Positions 49,401 to 58,221 of a DNA stretch of 64,000 nucleotides are shown here, piece after piece (positions within the stretch are counted from its first letter, which is position 1; the number at the start of each line of letters is the position of its first letter). The translations under genes were made by a program, and so were the position numbers. The stretch comes from Gammaproteobacteria bacterium. GTDB taxonomy: Bacteria; Pseudomonadota; Gammaproteobacteria; Xanthomonadales; SZUA-36. The DNA lies in assembly GCA_030428105.1 (NCBI GenBank), contig JAUIBE010000001.1, positions 186,001-250,000 of the forward strand, written 5' to 3'. The notes under the pieces were generated by a model, which saw only the letters and a list, made by a program, of their open reading frames with translations, made no database searches and was not told the DNA's origin.

Positions 49401-49636
49401 TCGATCGCATCCATGTCACGCAGCGATTCCTCAATGCGCGCAACGATCTGGTCCTCTACTTCCTGGGGCGTGGCGCCAGGCCAGGAAATCTCGATCTGCA
49501 GGCCGGGGAAACGGACCTGCGGATCCATTTCTCGCTCCATCGAGGTGAATCCGATGACGCCGGCGACGAAGATGCCAATCATGGCGAGATTGGCGGCTAC
49601 CGTGTTACGCGCCCACCATTCAATCAACTTGTTCAT
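46490..49636 (-). CDS. RND-family efflux permease
   Basis: 1048 residues, the full family length, with twelve membrane helices and two periplasmic loops. Start: NKLIEWWARNTVAANLAMIGIFVAGVIGF then EREMDPQVRFPGLQIEISWPGATPQEVE. TM4 carries GIVVDDAIVVGE, the Asp pair of the proton relay; the second-half FGIAAAAGVVVNDNLVLMDYCN is the TM10-11 counterpart. The overall pattern is the MdtB/AcrB-like or heavy-metal-independent HAE family with SSEGQASISVLAES. It exports unknown drugs or lipids using the proton gradient. The adaptor gene is upstream; no outer-membrane TolC gene is in the window. Confidence 0.93.
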   Translation of the reverse strand: MNKLIEWWARNTVAANLAMIGIFVAGVIGFTSMEREMDPQVRFPGLQIEISWPGATPQEVEDQIVARIEESLRDMDAIEWVRSTSSEGQASISVLAESQVDFPGFMNEVKVRIDSITTMPRDIEQPRVIQWVNRNEFMRVAVHGDLSERELKRLAETLRREAAQLPAVSLVELFGVRSEEVTIEVSEEALRRYNMSFSELAEAIRANSINQSSGTVRTEVGAYQLKVRNQADTEAEFSDIIVRQTPDGGTIRVGDVANVVDGFEDEPILATLNGEPAVLLQVMTTEIMDIVTASDSIRAWIAERQDTLPAGAELTLWTDNAEDFKGRMATIGKSAFMGLLLVMLVLLLTLRPIVAFWVAVGIATAYAGAFVFLPTVGVSLNMLSTFAFLLVLGIVVDDAIVVGEGIHTKGHEFPNDSVKAAVEGTMLVAKPVVFGVVTTIIAFLPWIFLDNSTSEFTRHITWVVILALAFSLVESLLILPAHLSKMKPRKYEKVGAFSHFQMKISNGISSFARNRYQKMGTAAVKHRYITLALFIFVTLLGFALFGTGYVKKSFMPEIESDQIIINVEMPEGAPYSRALEVLAQMQRAQRELEDEVNERTGGQGSLIENWYTRSRRDSVIAIVKLAPPEVRDMSAKDASVRLRELMGDVPDAKHVSVQHTLNDNDPGFELSIRHPDLEVLRAATQDLENQLRTYEALYDVRNNLEGASDEIRLTLKPGTTKLGLTLAEVNRQVRQAYFGEEVQRLPRSGQDVKVKVRYPTESRRSIESLKDFRVRMPDGRAVPLLSVADLEYAPGIKRIQRWNGNRAARISADLKDDVRGDIMDDLNENFFPEWESRYPGIQRGAVGQAEGEARFLREVTGLYMIALFAMYALLAVAFKSYAQPILIMVAIPFAFVGAIFGHLVMNETMAIFSYFGIAAAAGVVVNDNLVLMDYCNRLRAQGINAYEAVVRAGVERFRPILLTTLTTIIGLTPMMMERSIQAAFLKPVVISLAFGVALAFFVTLFLVPTMYAIGVDISTATGRGRDRVKGWFGAGSNQSGESAKSDTF

Positions 49637-49695
49637 GCGGGGTGCCCTTGTCTGGTCGCTGTATGGTTATGTTCTGCTTGCGATCTGGTTGGTGC

Positions 49696-50877
49696 TTACT
49701 GGGTGGAAGCCAGCGCGTTTTCACGCCGAATGGCCTGCACCCTCATGCCGTCGACTGCAGCCGGGATGGTCGATGTCACCACCTGCTCGCCCTCGGAGAC
49801 ACCGCCCGCCAGTAAAACCCGCTCCTCGGAAGTAGACAGCACATCCACTTTGCGGATTTCCAGCGTTTCGTTGTCGTTGATCACGTAGACCTCGTCATCC
49901 TTGCGCAGGGCCAGGCGAGGAATGGTGTAAGCCTGGCGCTGGCCGGCACCCTCGATCTCGGCGGTCACGAACAGACCCACCGCCAACGGCATGGATGAGC
50001 CCTCGGAAATGCCATACGGGTCATCCACCTCGGCAAAGGCGTAGATCAGGCGCGTGGTCTGGTCGACAGCGGCCTGGGTTCGGACGATGTGACCGCTCCA
50101 GGTGTAGTCGCGGGTGCCCACGCTGGCGCGCAGGGTGACAGCCGGGGCGTTGTCCTCACCGGCCACGAAACCCAACGGCAGGTCGAGCTCAAACAACTGG
50201 GTATCAGTCAACGGCAGGCGGATTTCGATGGTGTCGGTGGAGAACACGCGGCCCAGCGGAACGCCCGGCGTAACGTACTGGCCAACACCCACGGCCTTTT
50301 CACGGACCCGGCCGCGGAATGGCACCTTGATCTCGGTGCGCGCCAGGTCAAGGCGGGCCTCGCTCAGCTCAGCCTCGGCCGAACGGATCTTGGCGCGAGC
50401 CTCTTCCACCTGCGGTTCATTCAGCGCAAACGGCGTGGGTTCGCGGTTGTTCTTCTTAACCTTCCATTCATCGCGCTTGATCTGGGCGTTGGCCAGTTCG
50501 CGCTCGAGGTTGGTCTTGGCCTCGGCCACGCGGGCCTCGGCGCGGACCACCGCCAGGCGGTAGTCGGTGTCATCAATCTTGATCAGGGTGGTATCCGGGT
50601 TGAACTCCGCGCCCTCGGCAAAGGTATCGGAAACCTTCACCACCCGGCCTTCAACCTGGGAGACGATATCGATTTCCGTCTTGGGGCGAACCTCACCCTG
50701 GGTTTGCACGTTAAGCCTGACGGTGTCCGACTTGACGTCCTCGACGTACAGCGAAACCAACCGCAGTTCGTCTTCCTTTTTCTCCGGTGGCGGCTTGGTG
50801 GCACCCAGTGCCACGACGACGCCGATCCCCAAAAGTACGATCAGCAGCGGGGCTGCAATTTTCAGATACTTTTTCAC
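49696..50877 (-). CDS. RND efflux periplasmic adaptor subunit (HlyD/AcrA-like)
   Basis: 393 residues from GTG 50877, chosen for AGAGGAC about eight bases upstream. N-terminal helix YLKIAAPLLIVLLGIGVVVALG as membrane anchor. Lipoyl half-motifs EGRVVKVSDTFAEGAEF and EIKVPFRGRVREKAVGVGQYVTPG flank a helical hairpin (AEARVAEAKTNLERELANAQIKRDEW ... ARAKIRSAEAELSEARLDLA). A beta-barrel domain (VTLRASVGTRDYTWSGHIVRTQAAVDQTTRLIYAFAEV) and membrane-proximal VLLAGGVSEGEQVVTST complete the family layout. It joins the permease to an outer-membrane channel. The permease gene follows after 59 bases. Confidence 0.93.
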   Translation of the reverse strand: MKKYLKIAAPLLIVLLGIGVVVALGATKPPPEKKEDELRLVSLYVEDVKSDTVRLNVQTQGEVRPKTEIDIVSQVEGRVVKVSDTFAEGAEFNPDTTLIKIDDTDYRLAVVRAEARVAEAKTNLERELANAQIKRDEWKVKKNNREPTPFALNEPQVEEARAKIRSAEAELSEARLDLARTEIKVPFRGRVREKAVGVGQYVTPGVPLGRVFSTDTIEIRLPLTDTQLFELDLPLGFVAGEDNAPAVTLRASVGTRDYTWSGHIVRTQAAVDQTTRLIYAFAEVDDPYGISEGSSMPLAVGLFVTAEIEGAGQRQAYTIPRLALRKDDEVYVINDNETLEIRKVDVLSTSEERVLLAGGVSEGEQVVTSTIPAAVDGMRVQAIRRENALASTQ

Positions 50878-51095
50878 TTCATGTCCTCTTTTCGGCGACC
50901 GAATACCAATCAATTGGGCGTTTTGGTGTTCTATTCAGGTATATGACGTCCAATTGCGGGCCAAGGTTACTGGCGCACAAAAAAGAGCACATGGCCCAAA
51001 AGTCAGTGGTGAGTTAAAACGAGAGGTATATGGGACCAGCGGCGAAAGTTTCCTGAACTTCCGACGCTGGCCCGCAACGCGCTATGTAATTGAGC

Positions 51096-52007
51096 TTAAA
51101 CGAATTCGAAGCCGGCCTGGCGCAGGCTGACGCCAGCGTTTTCCAGGCACCAGGCGAGGATGGCCTTCTGTGCGTGGAGCCGATTTTCGGCCTCGTCGTA
51201 GATCACGGAAGCCGGAGATTTTGCCACTTCCTCGGTGACTTCCTCCCATTCGTGCATCGGCAGGCAGTGCATGAAAATGGCGCCATCATTTGCCTTTGCC
51301 ATCAGCTCCGAATTGACCTGGTAGGGCCAGAACATGTCCAGCGATTTGCCTTCCTGGCCCATTGAAACCCAGGTATCGGTGACCAGGACATCGGCGCCTT
51401 TGGCGGCTTCCGCGGCATCGGCGGTAACCGTGGCGCCGGCCGGCACACGGTCGTGGATGGCCTCGGGGCAAGCCAGCACCAGTTCAAAACCGAACAGGGG
51501 CGCCGCCTCGACAAAGGTGTTGGAAACGTTGTTCGAATCACCAAACCAGGCCACCTTTTTGCCCTCAATTGCGCCCAGGTGCTCCTCGATGGTGAGGATG
51601 TCGGCCATGATCTGGCACGGGTGAGATCGATCGGTCATGCCATTGATCACCGGGATCTCCGCGTACTTTGCCAACTCCTCCATCAGCGGCTGGTCGCTCA
51701 TGCGGATCATGATGGCGTCAACATAGCGCGACAGCACCGCGGCGGTGCTTTCCACGCTTTCAGCGCCCCCGAGCTGCATTTCATCCATGTTCATCACGAT
51801 GGTATGCCCGCCAAGCTGTTTCATCGCCACTTCGAAGCTCATGCGCGTTCGGGTCGAGCGCTTGTCAAACACCATCGCCAGTGACAGGCCATCCAAGACC
51901 TGCGGCGGGGCAAACTTGGAACGCTTCAATTCGTGCGCATAGCGCAGGATGGCGTGCAGGGACGCGGGCGGAATGTCGGCAAGATTGATGAAATGTCGAA
52001 TACTCAT
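51096..52007 (-). CDS. argF: Ornithine carbamoyltransferase
   Basis: 303 residues. Carbamoyl-phosphate site STRTR at 51-55 (within FDKRSTRTRMSFE) and HPCQ near 129. Ornithine loop is represented by DTWVSMGQE. The late catalytic loop is HCLPMHEWEEVTEEV near 253; the Cys of HCLP is kept, but the usual AHRGEEVT reads MHEWEEVT. DEAENRLHAQKAIL closes the family. It makes citrulline from ornithine and carbamoyl phosphate for arginine synthesis. The 28-base gap to the CocE gene (start at 53823, same strand) is the gap to its stop at 52036, so the two may be co-transcribed. Confidence 0.92.
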   Translation of the reverse strand: MSIRHFINLADIPPASLHAILRYAHELKRSKFAPPQVLDGLSLAMVFDKRSTRTRMSFEVAMKQLGGHTIVMNMDEMQLGGAESVESTAAVLSRYVDAIMIRMSDQPLMEELAKYAEIPVINGMTDRSHPCQIMADILTIEEHLGAIEGKKVAWFGDSNNVSNTFVEAAPLFGFELVLACPEAIHDRVPAGATVTADAAEAAKGADVLVTDTWVSMGQEGKSLDMFWPYQVNSELMAKANDGAIFMHCLPMHEWEEVTEEVAKSPASVIYDEAENRLHAQKAILAWCLENAGVSLRQAGFEFV

Positions 52008-52035
52008 TATTAACTCGGTTTGGCCAGGCGCCCGA

Positions 52036-53823
52036 TCACTGGGTGACCAGGGGTAGCGTCAGGCTGGTTGGGGTGTCCGGGCCAAGGTGCAGCTTGACCG
52101 TGGCGGTACGTGCATCAGCGCTGGTTTCCTTGGCCACTTCCTTGCCAGAGTTGTAGTTGCGCTGGTTGCTGACCATGTTGGACGGACGGATAAACAGGCG
52201 CAGACGGCTGCCCCTGGCGATCTTGCGCGAGAAGAAATAGAAACGCTCGAAAACAAATCGCTCCACCTGTCCCGGCGTCATCAGGGTTTCCTCGGAAAGC
52301 GAGTTGCGGAACCGCGCACGCTGGGTTTCGCCGCTGAGCGCAATGGCGGTGCCATCGGCTAAAACCTCGTAAAGCGTGACATTGATGTCTGTGTCCGGCA
52401 CATCCATCTCGAACCAGGCCTCGAAGCGCGGGTAGCCGGCGATGATGCGGTCCTCAGTGAACGGCGCCGAGTGATAGACCAGGCCGTCGCCATCCAGCAT
52501 CTGTACCTCGCGCTGGTCCAGGTTGTAGTCGTCAACCGGGTCCAGCTCCGTTTTGCGCGTGTCCAGGGGGTCGTAGACGAACGGGTCAACATCACCGCTT
52601 GACTGGGCCTGGGGCGCCAACTCGCCGGAAGCGAACAGGTTGTTCGCCGCACCCTCAGACTGCAGCCAGAACTGCAGTTCGGCATCAGCAATATCTTCCA
52701 GCGAAGCCGCGCCGCGCCACTCGTTTGCGCCGGCGATGAAATAAGTCACGCGATCAAGCAGGAAGGCCGGGCGATCGCCCTCCTCCATCGTCCAGCGGTA
52801 CCAGTCGCGATCAAGCGCAAAGGCGTCAAACATGGCGTTGTCACCAAAGGTGATCCCACCCACTTCCAGGCGCGGAATGCGGGTGCCGCCGTGGTCCCAC
52901 GGCCCGAGTAACAAGTAGTGGTTCTCCTTGCCCCGCACGCTGCCGTACTTCATGTGGCGCTGGTAGTACTCCATCGCGCCAGGCTGGTCGCCATCGTAGT
53001 AGCCGGTGATGGTCAGGATCGGCAGGTCAAAACGCGCGTAGGCCTCGTTGCTGGGCACGCGCGCGGCCCAGTAATCATCGAACATCGGGTGGCTGGCCCA
53101 TTCTTTGAACTGGGCGTTGTGGTGGCCCACCAGCTCATCCAGCTCCATAAATGCTGTACCACTGGTGTGGTACTCCCGGAATTTGCGGTTCCAGAACCCA
53201 CTGTCACCAAACAGCCGCCCCTGCGGGGTGACGCCGCCGGTCAGGCTAAGCCAGCGGATGGTGTACGGATACTGCACGTTGTAGTTCATCGGGAAATCGG
53301 TGCCGTGGTGCGGCGAAGCAATCGGCACGATGGTGCTCAGGTGTTCGGGGAAATAGCGCGCCGTGGCCCACTGGTTGTAACCCCCGTAGGAGCCGCCACG
53401 CATACCGACCTTGCCGTTGGACCATTCCTGGTCGGCGATCCACTCCACGATATCGCGGCCGTCTTCGCCATCCTCGATGCCCAGCGGTTTGAAATCACCG
53501 CCCGAATTGCCGCGCCCGCGGGTGTCCACCACCAGGAAAGCAAACCCGCTGCGCGCGAAATAAAGCGCATCGGGATGGTAGCGATCACTGATATAGGGGG
53601 TGATGGTGACGATGGTCGAAAGGCGCTGGCCCTCCGAGCCTTTTGGACGATAAAGCGTTGCGCCGAGAATGGTGCCATCGGCAACCGGAATCTCCACGCC
53701 CCAATCGAAACGAATGTCGGTTTCCGCGCGACCGGGATCCGTTTCAGCGACCTCCTGTGCCAGTAATGGCTGCCAGGCGGCAAGTGCAAGGATGAAGGCG
53801 CAAAACAAAGCGGATTTTTTCAT
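52036..53823 (-). CDS. CocE/NonD-family alpha/beta hydrolase, exported
   Basis: 595 residues from ATG 53823, just before a signal peptide (KKSALFCAFILALAAWQPLLA). Nucleophile Ser145 lies in RGGSYGGYNQW; the acid is in TGYYDGDQPGAMEYY and the His in LLGPWDHGGTRIP. An N-terminal VPVADGTILGATLYRPKG and VVDTRGRGNSGGDF are the X-Pro dipeptidyl-peptidase S15/CocE opening. The last 170 residues are the beta jelly-roll domain (EVLADGTAIALSGETQRARFRNSL). Likely a periplasmic esterase or peptidase for acyl or dipeptide substrates. It stands 158 bases from the divergent aminotransferase start. Confidence 0.9.
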   Translation of the reverse strand: MKKSALFCAFILALAAWQPLLAQEVAETDPGRAETDIRFDWGVEIPVADGTILGATLYRPKGSEGQRLSTIVTITPYISDRYHPDALYFARSGFAFLVVDTRGRGNSGGDFKPLGIEDGEDGRDIVEWIADQEWSNGKVGMRGGSYGGYNQWATARYFPEHLSTIVPIASPHHGTDFPMNYNVQYPYTIRWLSLTGGVTPQGRLFGDSGFWNRKFREYHTSGTAFMELDELVGHHNAQFKEWASHPMFDDYWAARVPSNEAYARFDLPILTITGYYDGDQPGAMEYYQRHMKYGSVRGKENHYLLLGPWDHGGTRIPRLEVGGITFGDNAMFDAFALDRDWYRWTMEEGDRPAFLLDRVTYFIAGANEWRGAASLEDIADAELQFWLQSEGAANNLFASGELAPQAQSSGDVDPFVYDPLDTRKTELDPVDDYNLDQREVQMLDGDGLVYHSAPFTEDRIIAGYPRFEAWFEMDVPDTDINVTLYEVLADGTAIALSGETQRARFRNSLSEETLMTPGQVERFVFERFYFFSRKIARGSRLRLFIRPSNMVSNQRNYNSGKEVAKETSADARTATVKLHLGPDTPTSLTLPLVTQ

Positions 53824-53981
53824 AACCATATAGAGAAATTCACTAATCGGGCGCACCGCTCATGGCGGCGCCCTTGTTACACTTCAGGCTAGGCAGACAA
53901 AGGCTTTAGGGCGAAACAGGGAATGATAAAGACCTTCGCCACCGAAGTCATGACCCATGACATGGAATTGATGGACCCAAA

Positions 53982-55202
53982 GTGACTACAGCCCCCCTTT
54001 CAACCAACCGCGTGCTGCGCGGTGTTCGCTACGAGATTCGTGGCGACCTGGCCCAGCGCGCGCTCGAATTGCGCCGCAAGGGTTACGACATTACTGAACT
54101 GAATATCGGCAATCCCGGCGTGTTCGGTTTCCGCATCCCGGAGACCATGCGCCAGGCAATGATCGAGAACCTGACCGCCAGCGAGGCCTATTGCCACCAG
54201 AAAGGCGTATTTCCGGCGCGCGAAGCGGTGGTCATGCAGCAGCAGTTCCGCGGCGTCGAAGGCGTAACCGCCGAAGACGTGTTTATAGGCAACGGCGTCA
54301 GCGAACTGATTGATATCACCCTGCGCGCCCTGCTGAACACGGATGAAGAAGTGCTGATTCCCAGTCCCGACTATCCGCTGTGGACCGCGTCGGTCTCCCT
54401 TAACCGTGCAAGACCTGTGCACTACGCCTGCAGGCCCGAAAATGGCTTCGAACCGGACCTGGGGGAAATCGAGTCACTGATTACCCCGAGAACCCGCGCC
54501 ATCGTGGTGATCAATCCCAACAATCCCACCGGCGCGGTTTACAGCCGGGAAACGCTGGAGGGAATCGCGCGCCTGGCCGAGCGCCACCGCCTGGTGGTGT
54601 TCTGCGACGAGATCTACGACCAGATCCTCTACGACGGCGCCGAGCATGTTCCGATGGCCACCCTGGTGCATGACACCACCTGCGTCACCCTGTCGGGCCT
54701 GTCAAAGGTGTACCGCGCCTGCGGCTACCGGGTGGGCTGGGCAGTATTCAGCGGCGCGCGTTCCACCATGGGCGATTTCCAACACGCGGTTGAGTTGCTC
54801 GCCTCGCTGCGCCTGTGCGCCAACGTTCCCGGCCAATGGGCCGTGCAGACTGCCCTGGGCGGTTACCAGAGTATTTCCGCGCTGACCGCGCCCGGTGGAC
54901 GCCTGTACGAAACGCGCCAGGCCATTATCGATGGCGTCGAAGAAAGCGATTATCTCGATTTCCAGGTGCCGGCTGGCGCCATGTACGGCTTTATCCGTTT
55001 CAACCAGGAGCGACTCGGCGGCCTCGACGACAAGCGCTTTGCCCTGGAGTTGCTGGAGCAAAAGCACATCCTGTTGGCGCCCGGCAGCAGCTTCAACGTG
55101 CCCTATACCGACCATTTCCGCATCACCAACCTGCCCACCGCAGAACGCATGGCGCGCGTGTTTGGGCTAATGGAAGAACTGCTCGAATCGTTCGAGGCAT
55201 GA
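53982..55202 (+). CDS. Alanine-type PLP aminotransferase (AlaA-like)
   Basis: 406 residues, GTG start at 53982. Fold-type I aminotransferase: GNPGVFGFRIPE, SPDYPLWTASVSL, INPNNPTGAVYS, FCDEIYDQILYDGAEHVP, and the PLP lysine at Lys242 in LSGLSKVYRACGYRVGW. The segment order and the SKVYRACGYR block match AlaA (alanine:2-oxoglutarate transaminase) of gammaproteobacteria. Its stop overlaps the start of sps (ATGA at 55199-55202), so it is the first gene of the sucrose operon in this organism. The 158-base divergent gap contains no obvious sigma-70 pair that I would defend. Confidence 0.88.
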   Translation: MTTAPLSTNRVLRGVRYEIRGDLAQRALELRRKGYDITELNIGNPGVFGFRIPETMRQAMIENLTASEAYCHQKGVFPAREAVVMQQQFRGVEGVTAEDVFIGNGVSELIDITLRALLNTDEEVLIPSPDYPLWTASVSLNRARPVHYACRPENGFEPDLGEIESLITPRTRAIVVINPNNPTGAVYSRETLEGIARLAERHRLVVFCDEIYDQILYDGAEHVPMATLVHDTTCVTLSGLSKVYRACGYRVGWAVFSGARSTMGDFQHAVELLASLRLCANVPGQWAVQTALGGYQSISALTAPGGRLYETRQAIIDGVEESDYLDFQVPAGAMYGFIRFNQERLGGLDDKRFALELLEQKHILLAPGSSFNVPYTDHFRITNLPTAERMARVFGLMEELLESFEA

Positions 55203-57349
55203 GCGACGAACCCACAGGCCTCTACCTGGTATTGATCAGCATCCATGGCCTGATCCGTGGCCATGACCTGGAACTCGGCCGCGACGCCGACACCGGCGGC
55301 CAAACCAAGTACGTGGTGGACCTGGCCAAGGCCCTGGGCGAGCGCCCCGAGGTGGACCAGGTGGACCTGGTCACCCGCCGCATCGTCGACCCGAAAGTCA
55401 GCGATGACTACGCCGCGCCGATCGAGCCGCTAAACGATCACGCACGCATCGTTCGCATCGACGCCGGGCCCGAGGAATACCTCGCCAAGGAACAGCTGTG
55501 GGATCACCTGGATTCGTTTACCGACAACCTGGTGAAGTGGATCAACCAGCAGCCACGTCGCCCCGACACCATTCACAGCCACTACGCCGATGCCGGTTAC
55601 GCTGGCGTTCGCTTGGCTAACCTGCTGGGTGCGCCGCTGGTGCACACCGGTCACTCTCTGGGACGCGACAAGCGCAAGCGGCTGCTGGCCAGCGGCCTTT
55701 CCGCCGCCGAAATTGAGAAAACCTACAACATGGCGCGGCGCATCCACGCCGAGGAAGAACTGCTGGCGAATGCCGACCTGGTGATCACAAGCACCCACAA
55801 CGAGATCAAGGAACAGTACGGACTCTATAACTTCTACGATCCCGAGCGCATGGCGGTGATTCCGCCCGGCACTGATCTCAAGCAGTTCCGGCCGCCGCGC
55901 GATGGAGAAGAAGCGGCTTTCACCAGCGCGCTGGCGCCGTTCCTGCGCGACCCGGACAAGCCAATTATCCTGGCCCTGTCGCGGCCGGACGAGCGCAAGA
56001 ACATCGCCACCCTGGTGCGCGCCTACGGACTGTCGGAAAGACTGCAGGAGCTGGCCAACCTGCTGGTGATTGCGGGTAACCGCGATGACATTCGAGACCT
56101 CAATCCCGGCGCCGAGGGTGTTCTGACTGACATGCTGCTGGCCATCGACCGCCACGAGCTTTACGGCAAGGTTTCCATTCCCAAGCACCACCGCCCCGAA
56201 CAGGTTCCGGATATTTACCGCTGCGCAGCGGCCAGCGGGGGCGTGTTCGTCAACCCGGCGCTCACCGAGCCGTTTGGCCTGACCATCCTGGAGGCGGCGG
56301 CCAGTGGCCTGCCGGTGGTGGCCACCGAGAACGGCGGGCCGGTGGACATCATCGGCAACTGCCACAACGGCACGTTGGTCAACCCGCTGGATGCCGATGA
56401 CATTGCCAACGCCATTCTCGATCTGCTGGAGAACAACGAGAAGTGGCGGCAGGCCGCGCACAACGGCCTGGCAGGCGTTCGGGAACACTACACCTGGGAT
56501 GCCCACGCTGCGGCCTACCTGGAGCGCCTGGAGTCTTTGCGCGGCCGGCACCGCGCCACGGCAGTGGAATGGCCCTCGCCGTTGGCTGGCAAATACCGCG
56601 ACAAGGCGATTGTCACTGACCTCGACCAGAGCCTGCTGGGCGACCCCAGCTTGCTGGGCGCATTCGCAAACCTCATCTTCCAGAATCGCAAACGCCTGAG
56701 TTTCGGTATCGCAACCGGGCGACGCATGTACGCCGCGATGGAGGCGATCAACGGTAACGACCTGCCGCTGCCGGATTTCCTCATCAGCAGCCTCGGCACC
56801 GAGATTCACTATGGTCCTTACCTTGCCGAGGACAAGCAGTGGCCTGACCATATCGATCACCACTGGAACCGCGAAAAGATTCTGCGCCTGCTGGAAGACC
56901 AGCCGGGGTTGGAACTGCAGCCGCGCAACATGCAAAGCCGCTTCAAGCTCTCCTATTACTACGACCCTGAAGAAGCACTGTCGATCCAGCAAATCGAGGA
57001 CCTGCTGCACAAGCAAGACCTCACCGCCAACGTGATCGGCTCGTTCGGCCAGTTCCTCGACATCGTTCCGGCGCGCGCATCCAAGGGCCAGGCATTGCGC
57101 TGGACAGCCCTGCGCCTTGATATTCCGCTGGAACGCATCCTGGTGGCCGGTGGCTCGGGCGCCGATGAAGACCTGATGCGCGGCAACACGATGGCAGTGG
57201 TGGTGGCCAACCGCCACCACGAGGAACTGTCCAACCTGGTCGATACCGACCGCGTCTACTTTGCCAGGGCGTCGCACGCCAGGGGCCTTCTTGAAGCGGT
57301 AGAGCATTACCGCTTTCTGGATGATAAGCCCGGGAGTGGCGAGCGATGA
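55199..57349 (+). CDS. sps: Sucrose-phosphate synthase with C-terminal SPP-like HAD domain
   Basis: 716 residues. GT-B retaining glycosyltransferase (GT4): SIHGLIRGHDLELGRDADTGGQTKYVVDLA at the start, HSHYADAGYAG, HTGHSLGRDKRKRLL, EEELLANADLVITST, and the NDP-glucose block VNPALTEPFGLTILEAAASGLPVVATENGGP. From about 468 a HAD domain appended: motif I TDLDQS (Asp474, Asp476), but the metal motif reads AGGSGADED (650-658) where the separate phosphatase downstream has SGDSGND; the first metal Asp is Gly652. So the fused phosphatase is probably inactive and regulatory, as in several cyanobacterial enzymes. Makes sucrose-6-phosphate from NDP-glucose and fructose-6-phosphate. Confidence 0.93.
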   Translation: MSDEPTGLYLVLISIHGLIRGHDLELGRDADTGGQTKYVVDLAKALGERPEVDQVDLVTRRIVDPKVSDDYAAPIEPLNDHARIVRIDAGPEEYLAKEQLWDHLDSFTDNLVKWINQQPRRPDTIHSHYADAGYAGVRLANLLGAPLVHTGHSLGRDKRKRLLASGLSAAEIEKTYNMARRIHAEEELLANADLVITSTHNEIKEQYGLYNFYDPERMAVIPPGTDLKQFRPPRDGEEAAFTSALAPFLRDPDKPIILALSRPDERKNIATLVRAYGLSERLQELANLLVIAGNRDDIRDLNPGAEGVLTDMLLAIDRHELYGKVSIPKHHRPEQVPDIYRCAAASGGVFVNPALTEPFGLTILEAAASGLPVVATENGGPVDIIGNCHNGTLVNPLDADDIANAILDLLENNEKWRQAAHNGLAGVREHYTWDAHAAAYLERLESLRGRHRATAVEWPSPLAGKYRDKAIVTDLDQSLLGDPSLLGAFANLIFQNRKRLSFGIATGRRMYAAMEAINGNDLPLPDFLISSLGTEIHYGPYLAEDKQWPDHIDHHWNREKILRLLEDQPGLELQPRNMQSRFKLSYYYDPEEALSIQQIEDLLHKQDLTANVIGSFGQFLDIVPARASKGQALRWTALRLDIPLERILVAGGSGADEDLMRGNTMAVVVANRHHEELSNLVDTDRVYFARASHARGLLEAVEHYRFLDDKPGSGER

Positions 57350-58221
57350 CAGGCAAACTGCTGCTGTGCACCGACCTCGACCAGACCCTGATCGCCAACG
57401 GTGCGGCAGTGGAGTCGCCCGGCGCCATGGCTTTACTCAAGCACTGGCTTGCCAGCCACGACATCCGACTGGCCTATGTCAGTGGCCGCAGCCGCGCATT
57501 GGTGGAAGCTGCGATTAAGGAGTTTGACCTCCCCCTGCCCCACCATGTAATCGGCGATGTGGGCACCACGCTCTACCACGTGGACGAAGACGGACATTGG
57601 CAGGCTGATGCCGGCTGGTCGCAAAGCATCAGTGAAGACTGGGGCGGGCGAAGCTCAGACCAGCTGGCTGAAATCCTAGGTGAGCCCGAACTGCTCGATT
57701 TCCAGCCGCAGGAGCGCCAGGGGCAGCACAAACTCAGCTATTTCAGCGCCCCGGGCAGCGATGTCACCCCGGCGGTCCGCTCTATCCTTCACAAGCTCAA
57801 TGAGCAGGGCATCAGGGCCCGCGCCGTCACCAGCGAGACCCATTCGACCCAGGGCGAGCCGGAAACCGGTTTCGTCGACATCCTGCCGCGCTCGGCCTCG
57901 AAGTACCACGCCATCCGCTACCTGATGCAGCACAGTGGCTTCGCGCTGGAGAACACGGTGTTTTCGGGCGACAGCGGCAATGACCTTGAAGTCTTGGCCA
58001 GCCCCCTCCCCGCGATTCTGGTGGCCAACGCCAGCGAACAGGTTCGACAGCAGGCACGCCAGGCTGCCGAGACCGCCGGTCACCCTGACGCCCTCTACCT
58101 GGCGACGGGTGGCTGGCAGGCGATGAACGGCTGCTACGCCGCGGGAATTCTCGAGGGAATTGCCTACTACCACCCGGCCTGGGCGGACTGGTTCTCACAC
58201 CAGGTGTCCGGCGCCGCCTGA
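57346..58221 (+). CDS. spp: Sucrose-phosphate phosphatase
   Basis: 291 residues, HAD type IIB. Motif I LCTDLDQTLIANG (Asp10, Asp12), motif II VSGRSRALVE, a Lys in SASKYHAIRY, and the intact metal motif FSGDSGNDLEV. Length is usual. HAD cap in between (VTPAVRSILHKLNEQGIRARAVTSE). It removes phosphate from sucrose-6-phosphate. Start overlaps the sps stop by 4 bases (ATGA); the stop overlaps the fruK start by one base (TGATG). The pair indicates tight translational coupling. Confidence 0.93.
   Translation: MTGKLLLCTDLDQTLIANGAAVESPGAMALLKHWLASHDIRLAYVSGRSRALVEAAIKEFDLPLPHHVIGDVGTTLYHVDEDGHWQADAGWSQSISEDWGGRSSDQLAEILGEPELLDFQPQERQGQHKLSYFSAPGSDVTPAVRSILHKLNEQGIRARAVTSETHSTQGEPETGFVDILPRSASKYHAIRYLMQHSGFALENTVFSGDSGNDLEVLASPLPAILVANASEQVRQQARQAAETAGHPDALYLATGGWQAMNGCYAAGILEGIAYYHPAWADWFSHQVSGAA

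Noticed and set aside
55430-57307. 625-codon minus-strand frame opposite sps
   Set aside because: Shadow of sps; composition full of V/H/Q/R without motifs.
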